Source: Streptomyces harbinensis
GTDB taxonomy: Bacteria > Actinomycetota > Actinomycetes > Streptomycetales > Streptomycetaceae
Direction of reading: 5' to 3'
Length of the DNA stretch: 64,000 nucleotides
Assembly (NCBI RefSeq): GCF_900116145.1
Contig: NZ_FPAB01000005.1
Coordinates: 372,001 to 436,000, forward strand
Position 1 is the stretch's first letter. Every line of letters begins with the position of its first letter. Positions 38,798-46,696 of this stretch are shown in pieces. The position numbers and the translations under genes were made by a program. Below the pieces are notes generated by a model. The model was not told the DNA's origin, did no database searches, and saw only the letters and a list, made by a program, of their open reading frames with translations.

Positions 38798-40054
38798 ATG
38801 AGCTTCACCGCAGCAGATGTGGCGAAACAACGCTCCCTGCGCCGCATGAAGGGAGTGGCCACCGGACTGCTGGTGGCCGTGGCCCTCGTGTACGCCCTCG
38901 CCACCTGGGCCGAACACCGCGGCGCCGGCGCCTGGGCGGGCTACGTCGCCGCCGCGGCCGAAGCCGGCATGGTCGGCGCCCTCGCCGACTGGTTCGCCGT
39001 CACCGCCCTCTTCCGCCACCCCCTCGGCCTGCCCATCCCGCACACCGCCATCATCCCCACCAAAAAGGACCAGCTCGGCCAGTCCCTCGGCGACTTCGTC
39101 GGCGACAACTTCCTCGCCGAGGACGTCGTCCGCGGCAAACTCCGCTCCCTCGGCCTCTCCCGCCGCGCCGGCACCTGGCTGACCCGCCCCGAGAACACCG
39201 ACCGGGTCACCGCCGAACTCGCCACCGCCGTACGCGGCTCACTCACCGTCCTGCGCGACGCCGACGTCCAGGCCGTCATAGGCGAAGCCATCACCCGCCA
39301 GGCCGGCGCCCGCGAGATCTCCCCCCACCTCGGCGACCTCCTCGACCGCACCGTCACCGCCGGAGCCCACCACCGCCTCGTCGACCTCGTGTGCGCCCGC
39401 GCCCACGACTGGCTCGTCCTGCACCGCGACTCCGTCCTGGAAGCCGTCGAAGGCGGCGCCCCCGGCTGGACCCCCCGCTTCGTCGACCGCCGCATCGGCG
39501 AACGCGTCTACCGCGAACTGCTCCGCTTCGTCACCGAGATGCGCGACAGCCCCGACCACCCCGCACGCGGCGCACTCGACCGCTTCCTCACCGACTTCGC
39601 CCAGCAACTCAAGGACGACCCCGACACCCGGGCCCGGGTCGAACGCCTCAAAACCGACCTGCTCGGCCGCCCCGAGGTCCAGGACCTCATCGCCTCCGCC
39701 TGGTCCGCGGTCCGCGCCATGATCCTCACCGCGGCGGAGGACGAACACAGCGCCCTGCGCCGCCGCGCCCGCGCCGCCCTGCTCTCCCTCGGCCACCGGC
39801 TGGCCACCGACGACCGCCTCGGCACCAAACTCGACGGCTGGGTGACGGACGCGGCACTGCACGTCGTCTCCGGCTACCGCGCCGAGATCACCTCCCTGAT
39901 CAGCGACACGGTCGCCTCCTGGGACGCCCGCACCACCTCCCGCAAGATCGAACTCCACATCGGCCGCGACCTCCAGTTCATCCGCCTCAACGGCACGATC
40001 ATCGGCTCCCTGGCCGGCCTGACGATCCACGCGGTCACCCAGCTCTTCACCTGA
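38798..40054 (+). CDS. DUF445 family membrane protein
   Basis: A 418-residue protein with an N-terminal span (GVATGLLVAVALVYALATW) and a second hydrophobic segment in AAAAEAGMVGALADWFAVTALFRHPLGLPIPHTAIIP, the DUF445 signature. A long helical body follows, ending in a hydrophobic IGSLAGLTIHAVTQLF. DUF445 proteins (YjiN-like) are widespread and lack an assigned function. The ATG at 38798 was chosen from the family start MSFTAADVAKQRSLRRMKG. It is divergent from the SGNH esterase. Confidence 0.9.
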   Translation: MSFTAADVAKQRSLRRMKGVATGLLVAVALVYALATWAEHRGAGAWAGYVAAAAEAGMVGALADWFAVTALFRHPLGLPIPHTAIIPTKKDQLGQSLGDFVGDNFLAEDVVRGKLRSLGLSRRAGTWLTRPENTDRVTAELATAVRGSLTVLRDADVQAVIGEAITRQAGAREISPHLGDLLDRTVTAGAHHRLVDLVCARAHDWLVLHRDSVLEAVEGGAPGWTPRFVDRRIGERVYRELLRFVTEMRDSPDHPARGALDRFLTDFAQQLKDDPDTRARVERLKTDLLGRPEVQDLIASAWSAVRAMILTAAEDEHSALRRRARAALLSLGHRLATDDRLGTKLDGWVTDAALHVVSGYRAEITSLISDTVASWDARTTSRKIELHIGRDLQFIRLNGTIIGSLAGLTIHAVTQLFT

Positions 40055-40124
40055 CCGGCGTAACCGGCGCCCGCCGCGCTCGTTGATCCGTGCGAGAGGA
40101 CGACAGACGATCGAGGGGGCGCGC

Positions 40125-40757
40125 ATGGCCGGTCCGTACACCCGCGAACGACTCGCCGAGGCGGCGGCGGGCGCGGCGACCCTGACCGAGGCGATCGCCG
40201 CGCTCGGCGCCGACCCCCACAGCCCGACACGGCGCTACCTGCGGGAACGGATGCGGGCGCTGGGCATCGACACCGCGCACTTCACCCCGGAGAACCGGCG
40301 CTGGAACCCGGAGCAACTGACCGAGGCGGTCGCGGCCGCACGGAACATGGGCGAGGTACTCGACCGCCTCGGCGTCCCACGGGCGGGCGGCCGGCACACC
40401 CACCTCAGCCGCCGGATCCGCGAACTGGGGATCGACACCTCGCACTTCACCGGGCGGGCGGGCGATCCGCCGCGCCGCGCCCGGCGCACGCCGGCGGAGA
40501 TCCTCGTCCGTCAGGATCCCGGTGCTGGGCGGATCCCCGGGGCACGGCTCCGCCGGGCCATGCTGCGCGCCGGTATCGAGGACCGCTGTTCCGGCTGCGG
40601 CATCCCGCCGGTCTGGCGGGGGCAGCCGCTCCCGCTGGAGGTGGATCACCGGGACGGCGACCGGAACAACAACCGTCCGGAGAATCTCCGGCTGCTGTGC
40701 CCGAACTGCCATGCGGCGACCGACACCTACCGGGGCAGGGGCAAGCGGACGCGATGA
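40125..40757 (+). CDS. HNH-domain protein with two N-terminal GIDTxHF modules (copy 1)
   Basis: A 210-residue protein. Two helical modules of about 45-60 residues each end in the same signature: GIDTAHF (about 47) and GIDTSHF (about 110). The C-terminal HNH nuclease domain has zinc-binding CSGCG and CPNCH pairs around LEVDHRDGDRNNNRPENLRLL. The modules look like small DNA-binding helix bundles. The ATG at 40125 has a GAGGGGG ribosome site. It overlaps copy 2 by 4 bp (ATGA). Whether it is a homing-type, defence or regulatory nuclease cannot be told. Confidence 0.88.
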   Translation: MAGPYTRERLAEAAAGAATLTEAIAALGADPHSPTRRYLRERMRALGIDTAHFTPENRRWNPEQLTEAVAAARNMGEVLDRLGVPRAGGRHTHLSRRIRELGIDTSHFTGRAGDPPRRARRTPAEILVRQDPGAGRIPGARLRRAMLRAGIEDRCSGCGIPPVWRGQPLPLEVDHRDGDRNNNRPENLRLLCPNCHAATDTYRGRGKRTR

Positions 40758-41452
40758 CCGGGAAGAGGTACTCACGGGAACTGCTCGCCGAGGCGGCCCG
40801 ACGCTGTTCCGGCCTGGATGAGGTGATCGCCTTCCTGGAGGTGCGGCCCTATCCGAATCTGCGGCCGTATCTGCTGCGCCGCTTCGCCCACTTCGGCATC
40901 GATGTGACGCATTTCCCGCCCGGCGACGGCCGTCGCCGGGCGCGCCGCCCGGAGCCCACGCCGGTCGACTGGGTGGAAGCCGTCCGCGCGTCGCAGTCCA
41001 TCGCCGCCGCTCTCAGAAGACTGGGGCTGCCCGACACCACCGCCTCACGGGCCCGGTTCCGCGCGGCGGTCGCCGAACTCGGGTGCGATACCTCGCACTT
41101 CCTGGGCCAGGCGCATCAACGGGGGAAGCCGAGCCCCCGTGCGCGGACCGCCGAGGCCATCCTGGTCGAGCGACCCGGTGAGCGGCGTACGAAAACCCAT
41201 CTGCTGCGCCGTGCGCTCGCGGAGATCGGCCGGCCCGAGCAGTGCGCCGGCTGCGGAACGGGCCCGCGCTGGCACGGCAGGCCGATGACCCTGGAAGTGG
41301 ACCACATCAACGGGAACTGGACCGACGACCGGGCAGCGAACCTCCGGCTGCTGTGCCCGAACTGCCATGCGATCACCCGCACCTGGTGTCGCGGCGGACG
41401 GCCGGGGCGCCAGGGGAATGAGAAGCCGCCCACGGCATCCCGGGGCGGGTGA
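40754..41452 (+). CDS. HNH-domain protein with two N-terminal modules (copy 2)
   Basis: A 232-residue paralogue of the preceding gene with the same plan: modules ending GIDVTHF and GCDTSHF, then an HNH domain (CAGCG; LEVDHINGNWTDDRAANLRLLCPNCHA). The two copies have diverged strongly in the modules, while the HNH core is well kept, suggesting different DNA targets. Translational coupling to copy 1 suggests joint function or heterodimerisation. A tRNA with a UAG anticodon lies 107 bp downstream. Confidence 0.88.
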   Translation: MTGKRYSRELLAEAARRCSGLDEVIAFLEVRPYPNLRPYLLRRFAHFGIDVTHFPPGDGRRRARRPEPTPVDWVEAVRASQSIAAALRRLGLPDTTASRARFRAAVAELGCDTSHFLGQAHQRGKPSPRARTAEAILVERPGERRTKTHLLRRALAEIGRPEQCAGCGTGPRWHGRPMTLEVDHINGNWTDDRAANLRLLCPNCHAITRTWCRGGRPGRQGNEKPPTASRGG

Positions 41453-41559
41453 CCTGCGCTTCCGCCATGCTCCGGCTCGCACGGACAGTTCCGGCCGGGC
41501 AATCCGCGTACCCCCTGGCCGGAGCTCCGTGCTGGACACTGTCTGTAGGATGACGGCGC

Positions 41560-41634
41560 GGGTCCGTACCCCAGCTGGCCAGAGGGCGCCGGTTTAGGTC
41601 CGGTGTGTCGTGGGTTCGAGTCCCACCGGGCCCA
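41560..41634 (+). tRNA. tRNA with UAG anticodon but short (class I) variable loop
   Basis: Complete cloverleaf: acceptor GGGTCCG/CGGGCCC (one T-G pair), T8, D-arm with three canonical pairs and GG in the loop, anticodon stem GCCGG/CCGGT (one G-T pair), loop TTTAGGT giving anticodon TAG (41595-41597), G37, five-nt variable loop GTGTC, T-arm GTGGG/CCCAC with loop TTCGAGT, and A73. CC follows but the final A is not encoded. The anticodon reads CUA (Leu), yet bacterial tRNA-Leu normally has a long variable arm. Identity and charging are therefore uncertain. Confidence 0.85.
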
Positions 41635-41768
41635 CCGTGGCAGACGTTCGCGGCCCGGCTCCGTGCGAGCCGGGCCGCCGCCGTGTCCGGGGTCGATCCG
41701 GGCGATGCGGTGATCGGGCCGATAGCGTGTGGGGGTATCGCTTTCCCTGATGTGCTGGAGGAACGACC

Positions 41769-42197
41769 ATGGCAACCACCCGTGTCGCGACAACCCATTG
41801 GGCCGGCTCTCTCATGGAGGGGTCCGGGACCGTCGCGCTGGAGTCCTCGGGGGTCGGGACGTTCGACGTCAACTGGCCCTCGCGGGCCGAGACGCCGAAC
41901 GGGCGGACCTCTCCGGAGGAGCTGATCGCCGCCGCGCACTCCTCGTGCTTCTCCATGGCGCTCTCGCACGGCCTGGCCGGCGCCGGTACTCCGCCGGAGA
42001 CCGTGGACACCCAGGCGTCCGTCACCTTTCAGCCCGGTGAGGGCATCACCGGCATCGTGCTGAGCGTGAAGGCCCGCGTGCCCGGGCTGTCCGCGGACGG
42101 TTTCCAGGAGGCCGCCCGGGCCGCCAAGGAGAACTGCCCCGTCAGCAAGGCGCTCGCCGGGGTCACCATCACTCTGGAGGCCGAACTGCTCGACTGA
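41769..42197 (+). CDS. osmC: OsmC/Ohr family peroxidase
   Basis: A 142-residue thiol-dependent hydroperoxide reductase. The two catalytic cysteines are Cys60 (AAAHSSCFSMAL) and Cys123 (AKENCPVSKAL), with the peroxide-site Arg39 in PSRAETPNG. The pattern fits OsmC more than Ohr. It detoxifies organic hydroperoxides in the cytoplasm. The ATG at 41769 follows GGAGGAACG. A strong terminator follows. Confidence 0.93.
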   Translation: MATTRVATTHWAGSLMEGSGTVALESSGVGTFDVNWPSRAETPNGRTSPEELIAAAHSSCFSMALSHGLAGAGTPPETVDTQASVTFQPGEGITGIVLSVKARVPGLSADGFQEAARAAKENCPVSKALAGVTITLEAELLD

Positions 42198-42210
42198 GCG
42201 GGGCGCGGTC

Positions 42211-42240
42211 GGCCCCGGCGCCCTGCGGGGTGCCGGGGCC
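42211..42240 (+). terminator. Terminator of osmC
   Basis: GGCCCCGGCGCCC pairs with GGGTGCCGGGGCC (12 of 13 Watson-Crick pairs plus one G-T) around a TGCG tetraloop, 13 nt after the stop codon. Confidence 0.65.
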
Positions 42241-42286
42241 GCCGTACGCTGGCGGTGGTCCGTTCCCGCACGAGAGGTGTCCGCCG

Positions 42287-42622
42287 ATGGCCAGCGTGGT
42301 GAAGATCAACGTCCTGACCGTTCCCGCCGAGCAGCGCGAGGAGCTGGAGCGCCGGTTCGCCTCGCGCGCCGGTGCGGTGGAGGGGCAGGACGGTTTCGAG
42401 TGGTTCGAGTTGCTGCGGCCCGTGGAGGGTACGGACACCTATCTGGTGTACACCCGCTGGCGCAGCGAGGAGGATTTCCAGAACTGGATGCGGGGGTCCA
42501 TGCGGCAGGCGCACGGGGGCTCCGGCGGGGAGGGCCGCAAGCCGGCCGCGTCCGGTTCCGAGCTGTGGTCCTTCGAGGTGGTCCAGCAGGCGGCGCCGGT
42601 CCGTGGTGATCGTCCCGCTTGA
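42287..42622 (+). CDS. Antibiotic biosynthesis monooxygenase (ABM) domain protein
   Basis: A 111-residue ferredoxin-like fold protein: VVKINVLTVPAEQREELERRFASRAG, then GFEWFELLRPVEGTDTYLVYTRWRSEEDFQNWM. This resembles the IsdG/MhuD-type or quinol-monooxygenase ABM group; no cofactor site is certain. A role in haem or small-aromatic oxidation is possible. The ATG at 42287 has a GAGAGGTG ribosome site. A TACGCT hexamer (42245-42250) may be the -10. Confidence 0.88.
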   Translation: MASVVKINVLTVPAEQREELERRFASRAGAVEGQDGFEWFELLRPVEGTDTYLVYTRWRSEEDFQNWMRGSMRQAHGGSGGEGRKPAASGSELWSFEVVQQAAPVRGDRPA

Positions 42623-42647
42623 GGACGCGTGAGGCGCCTGCCGCCGG

Positions 42648-43406
42648 TTACAGCGCGAGGGACAGCAGCGCCGGGGCGGCCTTGCGGTTGAGGGTTTCGG
42701 CCGCCTGCCGCAGCCGGTGTGCCTCGCCCACCGGCAGGGACAGCGCCAGGGTGCCGACCGTCGCCCCCGCGGTGAGCGGTACGGCCGCGCACAGCGTGCC
42801 CACCGCGTACTCCTGGAGGTCGAGCACCGGCATGGTGGGCGGCTGCCGCTCCAGGGAGGAGAGCAGGACCCGGGCGTCGGTGATGGTGCGGGAGGTGAGC
42901 CGGGCGGCCCGGTGGCGGGCGAAGTGGTCCTGCCGTCCGTCGTGGTCGAGCTGGCTGAGCAGGCACTTGCCGATGGCCGTGGCGTGCGCGGCCGAGCGGA
43001 AGTCGACCCACTGGTGCACCGGGGGCGTCTCGGGGGATTCCGAGACGTGCGGCACCTCCAGTTCGCCGTCCCGGTAGAGGCCGATGTAGACGGCCGCTCC
43101 CAGGCTGACGCGCAGGTCGTCCAGCGCCTCGCGCAGTTTGTCCCGGCGCACCCGGTCCCGGTCGCCGCCCCGGCTGAGCAGGATCAGCGCGTCCCCGGGC
43201 AGGTACGCGCCGTCGGGCAGCCGGTGCACGTACCCTTCGCGGCCGAGCATCAGCAGCAGATGGGACAGCTGGCCGGGCGGGAGGTCGACGTGCCGGGCGA
43301 TCTCGTCCTCGGGGATGCCGTCGGAGTGAGCCGCGATGGTCTCCAGCAGGCGCAGCGCGTACTGCACGGAGTGAAACGGGGCGGTCAGCCCGGGTGTGAT
43401 CGCCAC
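42648..43406 (-). CDS. IclR-family regulator of the ABC/catabolic cluster
   Basis: A 252-residue regulator with an N-terminal winged helix-turn-helix (PFHSVQYALRLLETIAAHS, then EDEIARHVDLPPGQLSHLLLMLGREGYVHR) and a full IclR effector domain (SAAHATAIGKCLLSQL; CAAVPLTAGATVGTLALSLP). GTG 43406 follows an excellent AGGAGGACGAA ribosome site; the longer frame to 43487 lacks one. It lies downstream of ehuA in the same direction, 115 bp away, and likely senses the compound handled by the transporter and the enzymes at 49.5-54.6 kb. Confidence 0.88.
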   Translation of the reverse strand: MAITPGLTAPFHSVQYALRLLETIAAHSDGIPEDEIARHVDLPPGQLSHLLLMLGREGYVHRLPDGAYLPGDALILLSRGGDRDRVRRDKLREALDDLRVSLGAAVYIGLYRDGELEVPHVSESPETPPVHQWVDFRSAAHATAIGKCLLSQLDHDGRQDHFARHRAARLTSRTITDARVLLSSLERQPPTMPVLDLQEYAVGTLCAAVPLTAGATVGTLALSLPVGEAHRLRQAAETLNRKAAPALLSLAL

Positions 43407-43521
43407 TTCGTCCTCCTGGAGGGGGAGTTGTGCCAGCTCCGGACCCAGGGTAGCGACGTTGGGGCGTGCGGGGAGGCGGTCCGGCACAAGTGGGTGCCCG
43501 GTGCCGGACCGTACCCCCGGT

Positions 43522-44313
43522 TCACAGCACGGTGCTCAGGAACTCCCGGGTACGGTCGTGCTCGGGGTCGCTGAAGATCTTCTCGGGGGAGCCCGATTCG
43601 ACGATCTTTCCCTTGTCGAACATCAGCACGCGGTCGGAGATGTCCCGGGCGAAGCTCATCTCGTGCGTCACGCAGATCATGGTGATGTCGGTGCTGTGCG
43701 CGATGTCGCTCAGCACGTCCAGGACGCCGGCCACCAGCTCGGGGTCGAGCGCGGAGGTGACCTCGTCCAGGAGCAGCACCTGGGGGCGCATGGCCAGGGC
43801 GCGGGCGATGGCGACGCGCTGCTGCTGGCCGCCGGAGAGCTGGCTGGGGTACTTGTCGAGGTGTTCGGTGAGGCCGACGAGTTCGATGAGGTCCTTGGCG
43901 CGCTGGGCGGCCTCGTCCTTGTCCAGGCCGAGGACGTGGACCGGCGCCTCCATGACGTTGCGCTGGACCTTCATGTTGGGGAAGAGGTTGAACTGCTGGA
44001 AGACCATGCCGATCTTCTTGCGGACCTCGCGGGTGTGCCGCTCGCCGGCCCGGACCAGCTTGCCGTTCTTCTGTTCGTGGGTGAGGAGTTCACCGTCGAC
44101 GGTGATGGTGCCCTCGTCGGGCTTGAGGAGGGTCATCAGCAGTCGCAGGATCGTGGTCTTGCCGGATCCGGAGGGGCCGATGAGGGTGACGTGCTTGTTG
44201 GTGGCGACGGAGAAGTCGAGTTCGTCGAGGACGGTCACCTCGCCGAAGCGTTTGGTGACCTTGTCGAAGCGGACGAGTTCGGCGCCGTTGGCGCGGCTGG
44301 TGTCGTTGGTCAT
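43522..44313 (-). CDS. ehuA: Polar amino-acid/ectoine-type ABC transporter ATPase (EhuA-like)
   Basis: A 263-residue ATPase: Walker [11 protein letters not shown]-loop [11 protein letters not shown], signature [16 protein letters not shown], Walker [16 protein letters not shown]-loop CVTHEMSFA. It belongs to the GlnQ/HisP group and is closest by eye to EhuA-type ATPases annotated in actinomycetes. It energises import through the two permeases encoded just upstream (44343-45712). The ehu name indicates family resemblance; ectoine as the substrate is not shown and the ectoine degradation genes are absent from view. Confidence 0.85.
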   Translation of the reverse strand: MTNDTSRANGAELVRFDKVTKRFGEVTVLDELDFSVATNKHVTLIGPSGSGKTTILRLLMTLLKPDEGTITVDGELLTHEQKNGKLVRAGERHTREVRKKIGMVFQQFNLFPNMKVQRNVMEAPVHVLGLDKDEAAQRAKDLIELVGLTEHLDKYPSQLSGGQQQRVAIARALAMRPQVLLLDEVTSALDPELVAGVLDVLSDIAHSTDITMICVTHEMSFARDISDRVLMFDKGKIVESGSPEKIFSDPEHDRTREFLSTVL

Positions 44314-44342
44314 GGGTGTTGGGGTCTTCCCGTGCGATCGGA

Positions 44343-44996
44343 TCAGGAGGTGAGCGCGAGCCGGCGTTCGAGGGCGCGGATCAGCAGGGAGGCCGGGTAG
44401 GCGATCACCAGGAACGCGATGCCGACGATCGTGTACGCCTCCGAGGTGAAGGTGGCGTTGCTGAAGCTGCGGGCCTCGCCGAGCATTTCGAGGGCGCCGA
44501 TGACCGCGATCATGGGCGAGTCCTTGAGCATGGCGATGACGTAGTTGCCCAGCGCCGGTACGACGCGGCGGATGGCCTGCGGCAGGATGACGGCGGTCCA
44601 GGTGCGCACGCGCGGCAGGCTGAGCGCGGTGGCGGCCTCCCACTGGCCGACGGGGACGCCGCCGATGCCGGAGCGGTACACCTCGGCGGTGTAGGTGGAG
44701 TAGTGCAGCCCCAGGCCGACGATGCCGGTGGTCAGCGCGGACATGGACGGACCCCACTCGGGCACCACGAAGTACAGGAAGAACAGCTGTACGAGGAGGG
44801 GGGTGTTGCGGATGAACTCGGTGATCGCGCTGACCGGCCAGCGGACGAAGGCGAAGCGCGAGCGTTGCGCTATGGCCCACACCAGGCCGAGGGAGAAGGC
44901 GATCAGGGTGCCCAGCGCGAGCGCCTGGAGGGTGACCAGCACGCCGTCCCAGAAGAGCGGCATGAAGTCGGAGACGACGTCCCAGCTCCAGTTCAT
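44343..44996 (-). CDS. ehuD: ABC permease (EhuD-like)
   Basis: A 217-residue HisM/GlnP-type permease with about five spans. The domain start [25 protein letters not shown] and the segment [20 protein letters not shown] are diagnostic, and the EAA loop is [25 protein letters not shown]. Its start overlaps the end of the preceding permease gene by 4 bp (44993-44996). Confidence 0.88.
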   Translation of the reverse strand: MNWSWDVVSDFMPLFWDGVLVTLQALALGTLIAFSLGLVWAIAQRSRFAFVRWPVSAITEFIRNTPLLVQLFFLYFVVPEWGPSMSALTTGIVGLGLHYSTYTAEVYRSGIGGVPVGQWEAATALSLPRVRTWTAVILPQAIRRVVPALGNYVIAMLKDSPMIAVIGALEMLGEARSFSNATFTSEAYTIVGIAFLVIAYPASLLIRALERRLALTS

Positions 44997-45712
44997 CGGG
45001 CACCTCCCGAGGTGGTCGCGGGGGCGGTGGCCTTGGTACGCCGGAACGTGAGCGGGTCGGCCTGGCCGACGCCGGCCTTGGCGACGCGTTCGACGACCCG
45101 CATGCCGCGGGTGAGGACGAAGGCCATCGCGAAGTACAGGACCAGCAGGAGGGTGTACACGGGTGCGCTTTCGTTGCTGCCGAGCCGGACCAGGTTGCCG
45201 GCGTACGTCATGTCGGCGACGCCGATGACGGAGACCAGGGCGGTGCCCTTGAGCAGTTCGATCAGCAGGTTGTTGAACGGCGGGACCATCTCGGGCCAGG
45301 CCTGCGGGATCTCGATCCTGCGCAGCCGCTGGGCCCGGGAGAAGCCGAGCGCGACCCCCGCTTCGCGCTGGGCGACGGGTACGGCGGCGAGCGCGCCGCG
45401 TACCACTTCGGAGCCGTAGGCGCCGTAGGTGAGGCCGAGCGCCAGGACTCCGGCGTACATCGGCACGAGCTGCCACTGGAGGATCAGGGGCAGCGAGAAC
45501 GCCAGCCAGAACAGCATGACGAGCGCGGACATGCCGCGGAAGATCTCGAAGTACGCACCGGCGAGGAAACGGACGATCCACAGCCGTGAGGTGCGCAGGG
45601 TGCCGATGGTGAAGGCCACCACGGCGGCGAGCGCGGCGCTGTAGACGGTCACCTGGATGGTGATCCAGATGCCGGGGAGAAAGTAATTCTGGAACATGCC
45701 GGAGGTCATCAT
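44993..45712 (-). CDS. ehuC: ABC permease (EhuC-like)
   Basis: A 239-residue permease of the same family: LPGIWITIQVTVYSAALAAVVAF, EIFRGMSALVMLFWLAFSLP, EAA loop REAGVALGFSRAQRLRRIEIPQAW. ATG 45712 overlaps the binding-protein stop (TGATGATG); ATG 45709 is an alternative. Its C-terminus has a 35-residue basic extension beyond the last span. Confidence 0.88.
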   Translation of the reverse strand: MMTSGMFQNYFLPGIWITIQVTVYSAALAAVVAFTIGTLRTSRLWIVRFLAGAYFEIFRGMSALVMLFWLAFSLPLILQWQLVPMYAGVLALGLTYGAYGSEVVRGALAAVPVAQREAGVALGFSRAQRLRRIEIPQAWPEMVPPFNNLLIELLKGTALVSVIGVADMTYAGNLVRLGSNESAPVYTLLLVLYFAMAFVLTRGMRVVERVAKAGVGQADPLTFRRTKATAPATTSGGAR

Positions 45713-46635
45713 CAGCAAAGCTCCTCGGCCGTGAGGTCCGTCATTTCCGCTTCGGTGAATCCGAAGGGACGGACGATCTCGAGCAGCTCGCCGCTGTCCT
45801 TCAGCTTGTGCAGTTCCACATTGAAGGCGTCGCGGAAATTCTTCTCGGAGCGGCGGAACGCGAATCCGCCGGCGCCGTAGGCGGGCTCACCGTTCACATA
45901 GGGCTGGAACGGTTCGGTGGCCTCGGCGCGGGAGGAATTCTCGACGACGCCGGTGACGGTGACGTTCGTCCCCGCGAAGGCGGCGGCCCGGCCCTGGACG
46001 ACGGCGTCGAGGCCGGCGACCTGGTCGGGGAGGATGAGCAGCCGGCTCTGCGGGATCCCGGCGGCCAGCGCGTAGTCGATCTCGGCGTAGGCGGTGCCGG
46101 TGGCCAGGACGAGGCCCTGTTCGGCGATGTCCTCGTAGCGCTGGATGTTGTGCGGGTTCCCGGTGGGCACGATGAACGAGTCCAGCATGAGGTAGTCCGG
46201 GTCCGAGAAGAGGACCTGAGCGCACCGGGTGGGGTTGATGTACATCCCGGCGGACACCACGTCGAACTGCTGGGCCTTGAGCCCGGGGATGAGCGCGCCG
46301 AATTCGACGGGCACCGGGGTGACCTTGTCGATCCCGAGCCGGTCGAAGATCACCTTGGCGATGGCCGGGGCCTCACCGTCGGGCTGGCCGTCCTCGTTGA
46401 TGTAGCCGAACGGCGGCTCGCTGGCGATGCCGACCTTGACGGACCCGCGGGAGCGCAGCCGCTCCAGCAGATCGCCGCCTTCGACGTCGCCCTCCGGGGG
46501 GACCCGGCTGCACGCGGCGGCCAGGGAGCCGAAGGCGCCGAAGGCGGCGGCACCGGCGAGGAGTGATCGCCGGCTGATGCCGTTTGACGTCCGTCTTTCG
46601 GAAGGTGTCGATTTTGTCCGTTGTGGTGGAGCCAT
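45712..46635 (-). CDS. ehuB: ABC substrate-binding lipoprotein (EhuB-like)
   Basis: A 307-residue family-3 solute-binding protein. The Tat-type signal SRRSLLAGAA (Arg22-Arg23) and lipobox LAAAC (Cys42) predict a membrane-anchored lipoprotein. The ligand domain shows VKVGIASEPPFGYINEDGQPDGEAP and the FSDPDYLMLDSFIVPTGNP segment, typical of polar amino-acid binding proteins. ATG 46635 lacks a ribosome site; TTG 46659 is 13 nt after AAAGGAG and may be the real start. It is the first gene of a four-gene transport operon. Confidence 0.87.
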   Translation of the reverse strand: MAPPQRTKSTPSERRTSNGISRRSLLAGAAAFGAFGSLAAACSRVPPEGDVEGGDLLERLRSRGSVKVGIASEPPFGYINEDGQPDGEAPAIAKVIFDRLGIDKVTPVPVEFGALIPGLKAQQFDVVSAGMYINPTRCAQVLFSDPDYLMLDSFIVPTGNPHNIQRYEDIAEQGLVLATGTAYAEIDYALAAGIPQSRLLILPDQVAGLDAVVQGRAAAFAGTNVTVTGVVENSSRAEATEPFQPYVNGEPAYGAGGFAFRRSEKNFRDAFNVELHKLKDSGELLEIVRPFGFTEAEMTDLTAEELC

Positions 46636-46696
46636 GGCGGCGCGGCTACCCAGCCTCAACGAACTTATGCGGCTCCTTTCAGGTCACGATCCGGAC

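Noticed and set aside
41560-41634. Canonical tRNA-Leu(UAG)
   Set aside because: The long variable arm expected for bacterial tRNA-Leu is absent, so it was reported as an unusual UAG tRNA instead.
43396-44400. 334-aa plus-strand frame opposite ehuA
   Set aside because: Shadow of the ABC ATPase; no motif in that frame.
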